From positions 1-64,000 of the forward strand of contig CATJHO010000124.1 of the NCBI GenBank assembly GCA_949740535.1: 64,000 nt of DNA. Reading direction: 5' to 3'. A program made the position numbers and the translations under genes. Below are positions 42,514-51,917 of the stretch, piece by piece. The DNA comes from an uncultured Lachnospiraceae bacterium (lineage in GTDB: Bacteria > Bacillota > Clostridia > Lachnospirales > Lachnospiraceae). Within the stretch, counting starts at the first letter, position 1; every line of letters starts with the position of its first letter. The notes below the pieces were generated by a model, which ran no database searches, had not been told where the DNA came from, and worked only from the letters and a program-made list of their open reading frames with translations.

Positions 42514-43743
42514 TTAACCCTCCATCTCTTCTTTTAAAACCTTTGCCTCGTGTGCTTTAAAGAACGGCAGCCATACAAGCCAGGAAACTGCAAATGTAAT
42601 CACCACCAGAATCACTGCCCGGTAATCGCCATGGGTCGCCAGGAAGGAACAGATGGGGAACGGCAGCTGGTTCACATTCATAACAGAATGAGGAATGGTT
42701 ACAAAGCCGCTGTAAAATGCGATGTATGTAATGGTCGGAATCAACAGGCCGTTGATCCACATAGGAATCATCAGAATCGGATTCAGCGCTACCGGCGCTC
42801 CATATACCAGGGGCTCGTTTATATTAAACAGAGACGGAATCATGGCAATCTGTCCGAAGCGTTTGATCCGCCTGCTCTTTGAACGCAGCATCATCAGGTT
42901 CAATGCCAGGGTCATTCCCATTCCACCGATAAAAATTACAGAAAACGTAACATTGGCTGAATAGATATTCGCCGGGGCCTGTCCCGCCTCAAAAGCTGCG
43001 GCATTGGCAGCGATGGCAGCGGCACTGATAGGGCTTGTAATGGGATTCATAAACCAGCTGTTGATTCCAAAGGAGTAGAAGAACACCGGAATAAAACAGC
43101 AGAGCACAAACCCCGGATACGTCTGGGCAATGGTGATCAGCGGCGAAAACAGCGCTGTAACAATATCAAAAATATTAATATGGCATCCGTAAACAAGAAT
43201 GGTGGTCAAAACCAGAACCACCGCTCCGGGAATCACCTGGTTTAACCAGCGGATCAGGAAATCCGGCAGTGAAACGGAATTCTCAAACAAATGCAGTTTA
43301 AAATAGAGATTGCTGATAACAACGGTTACAATTCCTGAAAGGAAGGCGGAAATCATTCCGGAGCCTCCAAACCGTGCAAATCCCACAGTAAACTGAAAGT
43401 TCTCAATAGAAGGCTGGATAATCATGAAAAACATCATGACCGAAATCAAACCTGTTGACACACCATACTTTGAAAAACCGTATTCTTTCGCTCCGTGATA
43501 CCCCACAAGAAATACCAGCGTCAGAGAAAGAATACCAAAGCTGAAATTGTATACCGGCGTCAAATCCGGCAGAAACGTCAGATAACCGGCAATTAGATTA
43601 TAGATCGACACCATAGAACCTATAAGCAGAATCGGAACATTGTCCATCAGCGCTCCCGCCAGCACGTGAATGATTTTTTTGTCCATGGCCTTTGCCACTT
43701 TAGGGGCAAATCCCGTGCCTAACCAGTCAATAAATTTATTCAT
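42514..43743 (-). CDS. PTS cellobiose-family IIC component
   Basis: Polytopic; NINEPLVYGAPVALNPILMIPM signature. Confidence 0.95.
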   Translation of the reverse strand: MNKFIDWLGTGFAPKVAKAMDKKIIHVLAGALMDNVPILLIGSMVSIYNLIAGYLTFLPDLTPVYNFSFGILSLTLVFLVGYHGAKEYGFSKYGVSTGLISVMMFFMIIQPSIENFQFTVGFARFGGSGMISAFLSGIVTVVISNLYFKLHLFENSVSLPDFLIRWLNQVIPGAVVLVLTTILVYGCHINIFDIVTALFSPLITIAQTYPGFVLCCFIPVFFYSFGINSWFMNPITSPISAAAIAANAAAFEAGQAPANIYSANVTFSVIFIGGMGMTLALNLMMLRSKSRRIKRFGQIAMIPSLFNINEPLVYGAPVALNPILMIPMWINGLLIPTITYIAFYSGFVTIPHSVMNVNQLPFPICSFLATHGDYRAVILVVITFAVSWLVWLPFFKAHEAKVLKEEMEG

Positions 43744-44068
43744 GATCCTGCTCCTTTCCCTTAATCGTTTCGATACTCAGATTCAACAGCCCCGTTCCGT
43801 CAAGCCCGGCATACATTTCTTTCGGAATGATTAATACCGGCACATGATAAGGATCGCATTTTTCTTTCAGCTCTTCATATGCATAAGCCAGATGAGGCCC
43901 CACCAGCAGGAGACTGGCATTGGGAATGTCCTCAAGAATGTTATTCTGGCTTTTCGCTTCCACTGCAGCCATGATCCCGGCCTTCTTAGCTGCTATACGC
44001 ATCTGCTGGGCAAGAAATCCGCTTGACATACCTGCTCCGCAGCACAGTAATATATTTAATTTTTCCAT
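43736..44068 (-). CDS. PTS cellobiose-family IIB component
   Basis: MEKLNILLCCGAGMSSGFLAQQMR active-site Cys loop; start moved to ATG 44068. Confidence 0.92.
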   Translation of the reverse strand: MEKLNILLCCGAGMSSGFLAQQMRIAAKKAGIMAAVEAKSQNNILEDIPNASLLLVGPHLAYAYEELKEKCDPYHVPVLIIPKEMYAGLDGTGLLNLSIETIKGKEQDHE

Positions 44069-44269
44069 TTTGTTTTCCCCCTTTTTTCTTCTGGAATATT
44101 CGGAACATGTTCTTGTGCTCTCATTTTCCCGCATCTTTGGATCTTTATCAACCGAAGAAGTTTCACCCCTGTCAGAAAATCCTTGTTTTTCCACAGAGGG
44201 TGAAAATAAATTATTTTGAAAACATGTGGCAGATTACGTATAATAGGGATAAAGTTGGGAGAATTATTT

Positions 44270-46150
44270 ATGAATAAAAAACACGAATTACTGATACAAA
44301 AATTACAAATCAGCTCACATCCCATTCCGTCCTCACAGCTGGCGAAAGAATTACAGGTTACCCAGCGGTCAGTCAAAAATTATGTGAGTGCTGTCAACGC
44401 GGAAACTCCGGAGCTGATTCTGTCCGGTCCCAAAGGATATCATCTGAATAAAAAAGTGAAGGTCAGCGTATCCTCCCACAGGGTTCCACAGAATTACCAG
44501 GAGCGCAGTTTTTCGATTATTAAGAAATTCTTTCTGGAACATACAGAGCAGATTGATATTTTTGAACTTTGTGATGAATTTTTTCTCGGCTATTCCTCCA
44601 TCAAGCTCCTTATTTCCAAAATGAATAAGGAACTGGCCCCGTACCGGCTGGCTCTCCGCTTCCAAAACGACTGTATTTACCTCCAGGGAACAGAAGGAGA
44701 CAAACGGAAATTTTTAACCAATATTATTTACCGGGAATCTGCCGGCGGCTTTGTAAATCTCACAGCCCTGAAGGCTTTATTTCCGGATCTTGATATTGAA
44801 TATATTCATTTTATGCTTCACGATACTTTTAAACATTATGAGTACTATATTCATGATTTTGCTTATGCCAATATCTCCCTTCATCTGATCGTGATCCTGT
44901 ATCAGACCATAAATCACCAGTTTTTAGGCGCCGCAGAGGCAGACTGTGAGCTGATGGATATTTCCCTTGCCGTTATTGAGAATCTGGAATCCCACTTCCA
45001 GATTTGTTTCCACACCCAGGAGCGGCAGGAAATCAATAAGTTAATCTATGAAAATCTGTGTCTGGCCAGAGCGGACAGCGAACAGGAGCTGATTCAGATT
45101 GTGGGACAGCAGCTGTACCAGACAACCATCGAAATGATTGAGAAGCTGAACCGGCATTACGGACTTCACCTGGAACGGAATGCCCTGTTATATCCGCTGT
45201 CTCTGCACTTAAAAAATCTGCTTGCCAGATACCAGAACGGTTCTTATCTTAAAAACCCTCTGCTGGATTCCATTCAGAAATCCTGTCCGCTGCTTTTTGA
45301 ATGCGGGCTCTATATTGCCCAGCACCTGAATGAAGAATATCGTATGGAGATTTCTGAAGATGAAACGGCCTATCTGGCCATGCACATTGGTGCGGATATT
45401 GAACGGCAGAATGCCAACAATAAGAAATTAAAGTGTATTCTTTTATGTCCGGATTACTATAACAGCCAAAATGATATTTATCAGTATCTTCTGGCCAATT
45501 TCGATTCGCAGATTCATATTGTTTCTGTCTGCAGCCGTGAGGAGCATATTCCTGCAGAAGACTTTGATCTTTTATTTACAACTGTTGAGACAGCCCATTC
45601 CTATCCGCATACCGTACTGATTCCGCCTTTTAAGAATGCTGTCAATCTCAAAACGGTTTTTAATCAGATACAGGAGAAAATGGATCAGAAAAAGCTGAAA
45701 ATCCTTTCGGAACATTTTACCCGGTTCTTTCAGCCGGAACTTTTCTATCTTCAGACAGAAGAAGCCGAAGACAAGGAAGCTCTTATTTACCGTCTCTATC
45801 AGCTTTTAAAAGACAAGCGCTTTGTAAATCATTATTTCTACGAAAATGTTTTAAAACGTGAAAAAGCCGCCACAACTGCCTTCGGACCGGTTGCCATTCC
45901 CCACTCCATGAAAATGAATGCCAACCGCACCGGCATTGCCATTGCTGTCCTTCCCTCCGGAGCCGCCTGGGACAGCCAGCTTGTCCATGTAGTGCTTCTG
46001 GTTGCCATTAATGAACATGATACCATTCTTTTTAAGGAGCTCTATGAGGCCCTTATCCTTCTCTTTTCCCAGCAGGATGTGATCCGCCGAATCTGTGCCT
46101 GCCATTCCTTTGAAGAGTTTCAGCAGTTGATTTTAAGCTATGCAGAATGA
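44270..46150 (+). CDS. PRD-containing transcriptional regulator with C-terminal PTS EIIA domain (CelR/LicR-like)
   Basis: N-terminal HTH (SSQLAKELQVTQRSVKNYVSAVN), PRD segments (HLIVILYQTINHQ; YLAMHIGADIERQ), EIIA-type C-terminus with PHSM. Confidence 0.9.
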   Translation: MNKKHELLIQKLQISSHPIPSSQLAKELQVTQRSVKNYVSAVNAETPELILSGPKGYHLNKKVKVSVSSHRVPQNYQERSFSIIKKFFLEHTEQIDIFELCDEFFLGYSSIKLLISKMNKELAPYRLALRFQNDCIYLQGTEGDKRKFLTNIIYRESAGGFVNLTALKALFPDLDIEYIHFMLHDTFKHYEYYIHDFAYANISLHLIVILYQTINHQFLGAAEADCELMDISLAVIENLESHFQICFHTQERQEINKLIYENLCLARADSEQELIQIVGQQLYQTTIEMIEKLNRHYGLHLERNALLYPLSLHLKNLLARYQNGSYLKNPLLDSIQKSCPLLFECGLYIAQHLNEEYRMEISEDETAYLAMHIGADIERQNANNKKLKCILLCPDYYNSQNDIYQYLLANFDSQIHIVSVCSREEHIPAEDFDLLFTTVETAHSYPHTVLIPPFKNAVNLKTVFNQIQEKMDQKKLKILSEHFTRFFQPELFYLQTEEAEDKEALIYRLYQLLKDKRFVNHYFYENVLKREKAATTAFGPVAIPHSMKMNANRTGIAIAVLPSGAAWDSQLVHVVLLVAINEHDTILFKELYEALILLFSQQDVIRRICACHSFEEFQQLILSYAE

Positions 46151-46164
46151 AAATTCTGCATAGC
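46137..46164. repeat. Perfect 12-bp inverted repeat with GAAA loop spanning the regulator stop codon
   Basis: GCTATGCAGAAT-GAAA-ATTCTGCATAGC; no following T-tract. Confidence 0.7.
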
Positions 46165-46337
46165 GAATACTACCTACACAGTCGAGAAAGAGTAAATTTT
46201 GCGTTCTGCAAGGCGCTTGAATGAGGCGTGTATGTCTTTGTCAGGAGAAGGTATGCACACAGATTTGAATTCATAACGGATGGCGGTATGGCAGGAATCA
46301 ATATGGACTGCCTCATTGAAAAAATTCCCAAAATCTA

Positions 46338-46364
46338 TTGACAATCTCCTCTTCATTGTATAAT
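46338..46364 (+). promoter_or_regulatory. Candidate housekeeping promoter for hemolysin III-family gene
   Basis: TTGACA (46338-46343) and TATAAT (46359-46364), 15-bp spacer. Confidence 0.5.
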
Positions 46365-46429
46365 ATAAATATATCTACACATAGTATTTAAAACTACATG
46401 TTGATCCATAAATAAGAGGAGATGTTATT

Positions 46430-47095
46430 ATGAAGTTTGAAATTAAAGATCCCGGCAGCGCCATCACTCATTTCATTGGAATGCTTATGGCCGCATTCGC
46501 TGCAACCCCGCTGTTAATCCGGGCAGCCAGACAGCCGGATATGATTCACCTGGCTTCCCTGGCTGTATTTATCGGAAGCATGATTCTGCTCTATGCAGCC
46601 AGCACCACCTACCACACCCTGAATCTCTCTGAGCGCTTCAACCGGATTCTGCGCAAAATCGATCATATGATGATCTTTGTACTCATTGCCGGTTCTTACA
46701 CTCCCATCTGCCTCATTGTACTGGGGAGAAAAACCGGATACAGCCTGTGCGCCCTTGTATGGGGCATTGCTCTGGCAGGAATCCTTATCAAAGCCTTCTG
46801 GATCACCTGTCCCAAATGGTTTTCATCCATCCTTTATATTGCCATGGGCTGGGTCTGCGTGCTGGCCTTCACCCAGATCCTGAACGCACTCTCTCCCGCA
46901 GCTTTTGGATGGCTCCTGGCCGGCGGTATCATTTACACCATTGGCGGTATTATTTACGCCCTGAAGCTGCCCATCTTCAACTCCAGACACCAGTATTTCG
47001 GTTCCCACGAGATCTTCCACCTCTTCGTCATGGGCGGCAGTATCTGTCATTTCATTATGATGTATGTATTCGTGGCCCCCATGCCCATTTCTTAA
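46430..47095 (+). CDS. Hemolysin III / TrhA (PAQR-type) family membrane protein
   Basis: SAITHFIGMLMAAFA, YAASTTYHTLNLSERFNRILRKIDHMMIFVLIAGSYTP, GSHEIFHLFVMGGSICHFIMMY. Confidence 0.95.
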   Translation: MKFEIKDPGSAITHFIGMLMAAFAATPLLIRAARQPDMIHLASLAVFIGSMILLYAASTTYHTLNLSERFNRILRKIDHMMIFVLIAGSYTPICLIVLGRKTGYSLCALVWGIALAGILIKAFWITCPKWFSSILYIAMGWVCVLAFTQILNALSPAAFGWLLAGGIIYTIGGIIYALKLPIFNSRHQYFGSHEIFHLFVMGGSICHFIMMYVFVAPMPIS

Positions 47096-47160
47096 CTCAT
47101 TAAAATACAAACTGCTGATACAGCCGGCAATTGCAATTCCAAATCAGATCAACTATAATA

Positions 47161-47203
47161 AAAGAACCTTCCACCCGTCTGGGACTGGAGGTTCTTTCCC
47201 TTT
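47161..47203 (+). terminator. Rho-independent terminator
   Basis: AAAGAACCTTCCA...TGGAGGTTCTTTCCCTTTTT. Confidence 0.65.
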
Positions 47204-47262
47204 TTACAGCCAAAGCCAGGGATTGACGCAATCCCGTCTCCATACATAAAAGGAGCTCTCCT

Positions 47263-47520
47263 ATGCCCTGCACTTACATCCTGAAATGCGCCGACAACAC
47301 CCTGTACACCGGCTGGACCACTGACCTTCAAAAGCGTCTGAACGCCCACAATCAGGGCAAAGGTGCCAAGTACACCCGCTCCCGCCGTCCGGTTACACTG
47401 GTTTACCACGAGATTTTTGAAACCAAAGAGGAGGCCATGCGCCGGGAAGCTGCTATCAAAAAATTAAGCCGTCCCCAGAAGGAACGGCTTATCGCTGCCA
47501 TCAGCAGTAGAAACGACTGA
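47263..47520 (+). CDS. GIY-YIG nuclease family protein
   Basis: [49 protein letters not shown]. Confidence 0.95.
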   Translation: MPCTYILKCADNTLYTGWTTDLQKRLNAHNQGKGAKYTRSRRPVTLVYHEIFETKEEAMRREAAIKKLSRPQKERLIAAISSRND

Positions 47521-47526
47521 GTTCTT

Positions 47527-48390
47527 TTATTGAAGCAGTGTCATGGGGTCCACATGCTCCCCATCCTTTCGCACTGCAAAATACAAATTACATCCTTCGT
47601 TGGCAAAATACTTGGTAGGCTGACTCACATACCCCAAGGTTTCTCCGGCTTTCAGGTATTCTCCATCCTTTACCGTAAGCTCTTTCAGCTGGCCATAAAT
47701 CAGTTCATAGCCATCGCCGATATCCATGGTAACCGTAAGGCCTGTCTCATCCAGGGTCTCAATGTTGGTCACCCTTCCCTGGGCTGCACACATAACAGAA
47801 TCATTTTCACTTCCCTGAATAATCACTGCCGGATTATACTTATACTGGTTCAGGGTAGAGAAATAGACGGACTTGTCCATGCTGTAATCCAAAATAATAT
47901 TTCCGGCAACAGGCCACAAAAGGGTATCTGTCTCCGCTGAGAAAGAAAGGGCCGGCTCTTCCATCAGCATATCTGATTCTCCCAGTTCCCCCATCTCATC
48001 TATCACAATATTTTCTGCCACCTCTGTCTCATCTGCCTGAAAATCACTCTCCAGCTCAGCTCCGTAAGCAGTTGTGGTTTCTTTCTCCTTTTCCTTCTCT
48101 TCTGTTTCCTTCTGGCGCTTTGCAGAAGCAGAGGCTGCTGCCTGCCGTTCTTCCTGCTCCTTTTGGGCCTGTTCCAGCGCCCGCTGCTCTTCCTCCTGTC
48201 TTGCCAGTTCTTCTGCCTGCCGTCTCTTTGCCTCTGCTACCTGCTGCTCCATCTCCTTCTGCTTCTGTTCACTTTTTCCCACCGAATACATGCCAACCAT
48301 GGCAACCACGGCCAGAAGGCAGAGACTGAATGCAACTGTAGCAGTCCGTCCTCCCATAAATGTACCTTTCTTTTTTCTTTTTACTGTCAT
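47527..48390 (-). CDS. SpoIIQ-like M23/LytM-fold protein (degenerate active site)
   Basis: Single N-terminal TM, coiled coil, C-terminal LytM-like fold; directly follows spoIID-like gene; start at MTVKRKKKG. Confidence 0.75.
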   Translation of the reverse strand: MTVKRKKKGTFMGGRTATVAFSLCLLAVVAMVGMYSVGKSEQKQKEMEQQVAEAKRRQAEELARQEEEQRALEQAQKEQEERQAAASASAKRQKETEEKEKEKETTTAYGAELESDFQADETEVAENIVIDEMGELGESDMLMEEPALSFSAETDTLLWPVAGNIILDYSMDKSVYFSTLNQYKYNPAVIIQGSENDSVMCAAQGRVTNIETLDETGLTVTMDIGDGYELIYGQLKELTVKDGEYLKAGETLGYVSQPTKYFANEGCNLYFAVRKDGEHVDPMTLLQ

Positions 48391-48453
48391 AAGCTTCACC
48401 TCTATACTAGATTTCACACGTTTCGCTGTGCTGCTAACCATAGCATAGCCACT

Positions 48454-49323
48454 TTAGCCAAAGCTTATACATTCCACGTTTTTATAAAAATATGCTAAAA
48501 TTTCCAGATATGTCCGGCCTGTTTCCGCCTGTCTATTTGCCTCATACATGCTCATTCCCAATCCGTGCCCCAGCCCCTTGGCAACGGCCCGGATTCCTTC
48601 TTCCGTCTGATCCAGTGCAAGACAGCTGGAATTCAAAGAATAGCGGCTGCGGAATTCCTCACCGGCCAGAACTTCATCTCCCACCCGGATTTCCAGTACA
48701 TACCCGGCCTCATCCCGCTCTGTTATCTCCGGAAGCGTTTCCAGGGAAAGAATCTGGATATTTAAATAGTCTACCGACTCTGTGTCAAATGGGCATTCTA
48801 CGGATTCCAGATAGGAATACTCCTCTCCTAATACCTGTCCGTTGCGGGTTCTTCCAGCGCTTACTGCATGATATGGCAGTTCCACCGGTCTGCCATTCCA
48901 TACCAGGATCTGTCCTTTCGTTTCCTCCACTGCCTCTAACAGCTTTGCCTGGTTAAGCTCCCACTGCTCATACCCCCAAAGTTCTTCTAACTCCTCCATA
49001 GAAGTATAGGAAAAACCCATGGTCTTCAAATCAGCCTTCCGAATGGCTTTTGCTGCTTCTCCCGGATCTTCTGTCCCATAGAATTCCATACTTTTTTTTA
49101 TAAGATTTGTGCGGATGATCACTGCCTGAGCCTTCAGCGCCTCTTCCTGATAAGAAACCGGCATCTGGCTTGGCAGAATTCCTGCCACATACTCCTCAAT
49201 CCCAGGCACATCCGTGTTTTCCGTCTGCCCGCTCATATTTCCTGTGCGCAATACCACTGCCACATAGGGAAGCAGTACTAAAATAATGAAGATTGACAGT
49301 CCAGTCTTTATTTTTTCTCTCAT
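48454..49323 (-). CDS. spoIID: Stage II sporulation protein D
   Basis: EEYVAGILPSQMPVSYQEEALKAQAVIIRTNL, C-terminal GLGHGLGMSMYEANRQA. Confidence 0.9.
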   Translation of the reverse strand: MREKIKTGLSIFIILVLLPYVAVVLRTGNMSGQTENTDVPGIEEYVAGILPSQMPVSYQEEALKAQAVIIRTNLIKKSMEFYGTEDPGEAAKAIRKADLKTMGFSYTSMEELEELWGYEQWELNQAKLLEAVEETKGQILVWNGRPVELPYHAVSAGRTRNGQVLGEEYSYLESVECPFDTESVDYLNIQILSLETLPEITERDEAGYVLEIRVGDEVLAGEEFRSRYSLNSSCLALDQTEEGIRAVAKGLGHGLGMSMYEANRQAETGRTYLEILAYFYKNVECISFG

Positions 49324-49394
49324 TCTACATTTTATGAACTCCAGGGCAAAATATGTTGTACGGCAGATGATTTCCTTACGGCTCCTGTTTGCAT

Positions 49395-49436
49395 AAAAAA
49401 GAAGCTCTGCCTTTACCAGGCAAAGCTTCTTTTTTA
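49395..49436 (-). terminator. Bidirectional-looking hairpin downstream of glgP
   Basis: AAAAAAGAAGCTCTGCCTTTACCAGGCAAAGCTTCTTTTTT. Confidence 0.7.
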
Positions 49437-49457
49437 TATCCTGTTTATTACTGACAA

Positions 49458-51917
49458 TTACAGCTTAACCGTAATCTTATCCAAATGCCAGATCTCATCC
49501 ACATATTCCTGAATGGTCCGGTCAGAAGAGAACTTCCCGCTGGAAGCCGTATTCAAAATTGCTTTCTTCGCCCAGCCCTTCTCATCCTGGTATGCTTCCT
49601 CGATCTTCTTGTGAGCCTCTGCATAAGAGCGGAAATCCTTCAAAATAAAGTAGGTGTCTGCACGATCGCTGCTCTTGGTATTCAGAAGCGAGTCATAAAT
49701 ATCCCGGAAGCGCTCCGGATCGTTAGGCGCATAGCTGCCGTTGATGAGCTGCATCAGCACCTGGCGGATATCCTGATCGCTGTTAAAGATATCCATGGGA
49801 TTGTAGCCGCCGTTCTGCTCGTAATTGATAACCTCATCGGAGCTTAAACCGAAGATAACAGCGTTCTCCTCACCCATCTCTTCTACCATCTCCACATTGG
49901 CTCCGTCCATGGTTCCGATGGTAATGGCTCCGTTCAGCATAAACTTCATGTTACCCGTACCGGAAGCCTCCTTGCTGGCTGTGGAAATCTGCTCAGACAC
50001 ATCTGCCGCTGCAAAAATCAGTTCTGCATTGGATACCCGGTAATCCTCGATAAATACCACCTTCAGCTTTCCGTTGATGGAAGCATCGTTGTTGATCACA
50101 TCCGCCACTGCATTGATCAGCTTAATGGTAAGCTTTGCCCGGTGATAACCTGCTGCTGCCTTGGCGCCAAAGATAAAGGTTCTGGGATAGAAGGGTTTAT
50201 CCGGGTGCTCCTTAATCTGGTTGTACAGATACATTACATGGAGAATATTCATCAGCTGCCGCTTATACTCATGGAGACGCTTTACCTGTACATCAAAGAT
50301 AGATCTGGGATCTACCTCAATTCCATTGTGCTCCAGAATGTATTTTGCCAGGCGCACCTTGTTCTGGTACTTGATATTCATAAACTCCTGCTGAGCCTTC
50401 TCGTCATCCGCATAAATTTTCAGCTTGCTGATCTGGGACAGATCCGTAATCCACTCGTCGCCGATGTGATCCGTTACCCAGTCTGCCAGCAGCGGATTGC
50501 CGTGAAGCAGGAAGCGGCGCTGCGTGATTCCGTTGGTCTTGTTGTTGAATTTCTCCGGCATCATCTGGTAAAAATCCTTCAGCTCCTGATTCTTCAGAAT
50601 CTCCGTATGGAGCCTTGCCACACCATTGACAGAGTAGCCGGCTGCGATGGCCAGATGAGCCATCTTTACCTGGCCGTCATAGATAATGGCCATCTTGCGC
50701 ACCTTCTCATGATCTCCCGGATACTTCTTCTGGATCTCCAGAATAAAGCGGCGGTTGATCTCCTCAATGATCTGGTATACACGGGGAAGCAGTCTGGAAA
50801 ACAGCTCAATGGGCCATTTCTCCAGCGCCTCGGACATAATGGTGTGATTGGTGTAAGCGCAGGTCTTTGTGGTAACCTCCCACGCCTCGTCCCACTCCAG
50901 ATATTCCTCGTCGATCAGCACACGCATCAGTTCTGCCACCGCTACGGTAGGATGGGTGTCATTCAGCTGGAAGGCTGCCTTTTCATAGAACTTGCGGATA
51001 TCCTTGTGGGTATCCTTATACTTTGCAACTGCTCTCTGTACGCTGGCAGAGATAAAGAAATACTGCTGTTTCAGGCGGAGCTCCTTGCCTGCCATATGAT
51101 TGTCATTGGGATAGAGAACCTCCACGATCAGCTTTGCCAGGTTCTCCTCCTCCACAGCCTTCTGATATTCTCCCTTGTCAAAGGAATCCAGATGGAAGGA
51201 ATTCATGGGCTCTGCATCCCATATGCGGAGTGTATTGACTACATTGTTGCCGTAGCCTACTACCGGCAAATCACAGGGTACCGCCCGGACGCTCTGATAA
51301 CCCTTCTGTACAAAATGGCTTCTTCCATTCTTATCTGTCTCAACATCTACATAGCCGCCAAACTTAATGATCTGAGCATACTCTGTACGGCGAAGCTCAA
51401 AGGGATTGCCATTCTTCAGCCACTCGTCCGGCACCTCCAGCTGATAGCCGTCTTTGATTTTCTGCTTAAACATTCCATAGTGATAACGGATTCCGCAGCC
51501 ATAGGCCACATATCCCAGAGAAGACAGGGAATCCAGGAAACAGGCTGCCAGTCTGCCCAGACCGCCATTTCCAAGTGCTGCATCCGGCTCCTGATCCTCA
51601 ATGACGTTCAAATCGCATCCCAGCTCCTGCAGGGCATCCTTCACGCCCTCATAAAAGGTCAGGTTAATCAGATTATTGCCCAAAGCACGGCCCATGAGAA
51701 ATTCCATGGACATATAGTAGACAATCTTCGGATCTTTTTTCTTCATTTCTTCCTGTGTTGCCAGCCAGGCATCAATCACGGCATCCTTTGCTGCCAATGC
51801 CACCGCATGGAAGATCTGCTGCTGTGTAGCTTCCTCCATGTTCTTTCTGTAAAGTGTTTTTACATTGTAAACAACACTTCTTTTGAAGAGTTCCTTGTCG
51901 AAGGGTCTCTTGCTCAT
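49458..51917 (-). CDS. glgP: Glycogen/starch phosphorylase
   Basis: EPDAALGNGGLGRLAACFLDSL, QLNDTHPTVAVAELMR, EASGTGNMKFMLNGAITIGTMDGANVE PLP-binding region. Confidence 0.98.
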   Translation of the reverse strand: MSKRPFDKELFKRSVVYNVKTLYRKNMEEATQQQIFHAVALAAKDAVIDAWLATQEEMKKKDPKIVYYMSMEFLMGRALGNNLINLTFYEGVKDALQELGCDLNVIEDQEPDAALGNGGLGRLAACFLDSLSSLGYVAYGCGIRYHYGMFKQKIKDGYQLEVPDEWLKNGNPFELRRTEYAQIIKFGGYVDVETDKNGRSHFVQKGYQSVRAVPCDLPVVGYGNNVVNTLRIWDAEPMNSFHLDSFDKGEYQKAVEEENLAKLIVEVLYPNDNHMAGKELRLKQQYFFISASVQRAVAKYKDTHKDIRKFYEKAAFQLNDTHPTVAVAELMRVLIDEEYLEWDEAWEVTTKTCAYTNHTIMSEALEKWPIELFSRLLPRVYQIIEEINRRFILEIQKKYPGDHEKVRKMAIIYDGQVKMAHLAIAAGYSVNGVARLHTEILKNQELKDFYQMMPEKFNNKTNGITQRRFLLHGNPLLADWVTDHIGDEWITDLSQISKLKIYADDEKAQQEFMNIKYQNKVRLAKYILEHNGIEVDPRSIFDVQVKRLHEYKRQLMNILHVMYLYNQIKEHPDKPFYPRTFIFGAKAAAGYHRAKLTIKLINAVADVINNDASINGKLKVVFIEDYRVSNAELIFAAADVSEQISTASKEASGTGNMKFMLNGAITIGTMDGANVEMVEEMGEENAVIFGLSSDEVINYEQNGGYNPMDIFNSDQDIRQVLMQLINGSYAPNDPERFRDIYDSLLNTKSSDRADTYFILKDFRSYAEAHKKIEEAYQDEKGWAKKAILNTASSGKFSSDRTIQEYVDEIWHLDKITVKL

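Noticed and set aside
46174-46356. 60-aa minus-strand ORF (MKRRLSIDFGNFFNEAVHIDSCHTAIRYEF...) as a gene or transposase remnant
   Set aside because: No recognisable family, and it overlaps the predicted promoter of the downstream gene. I could not support a mobile-element call without a genome-wide copy search.
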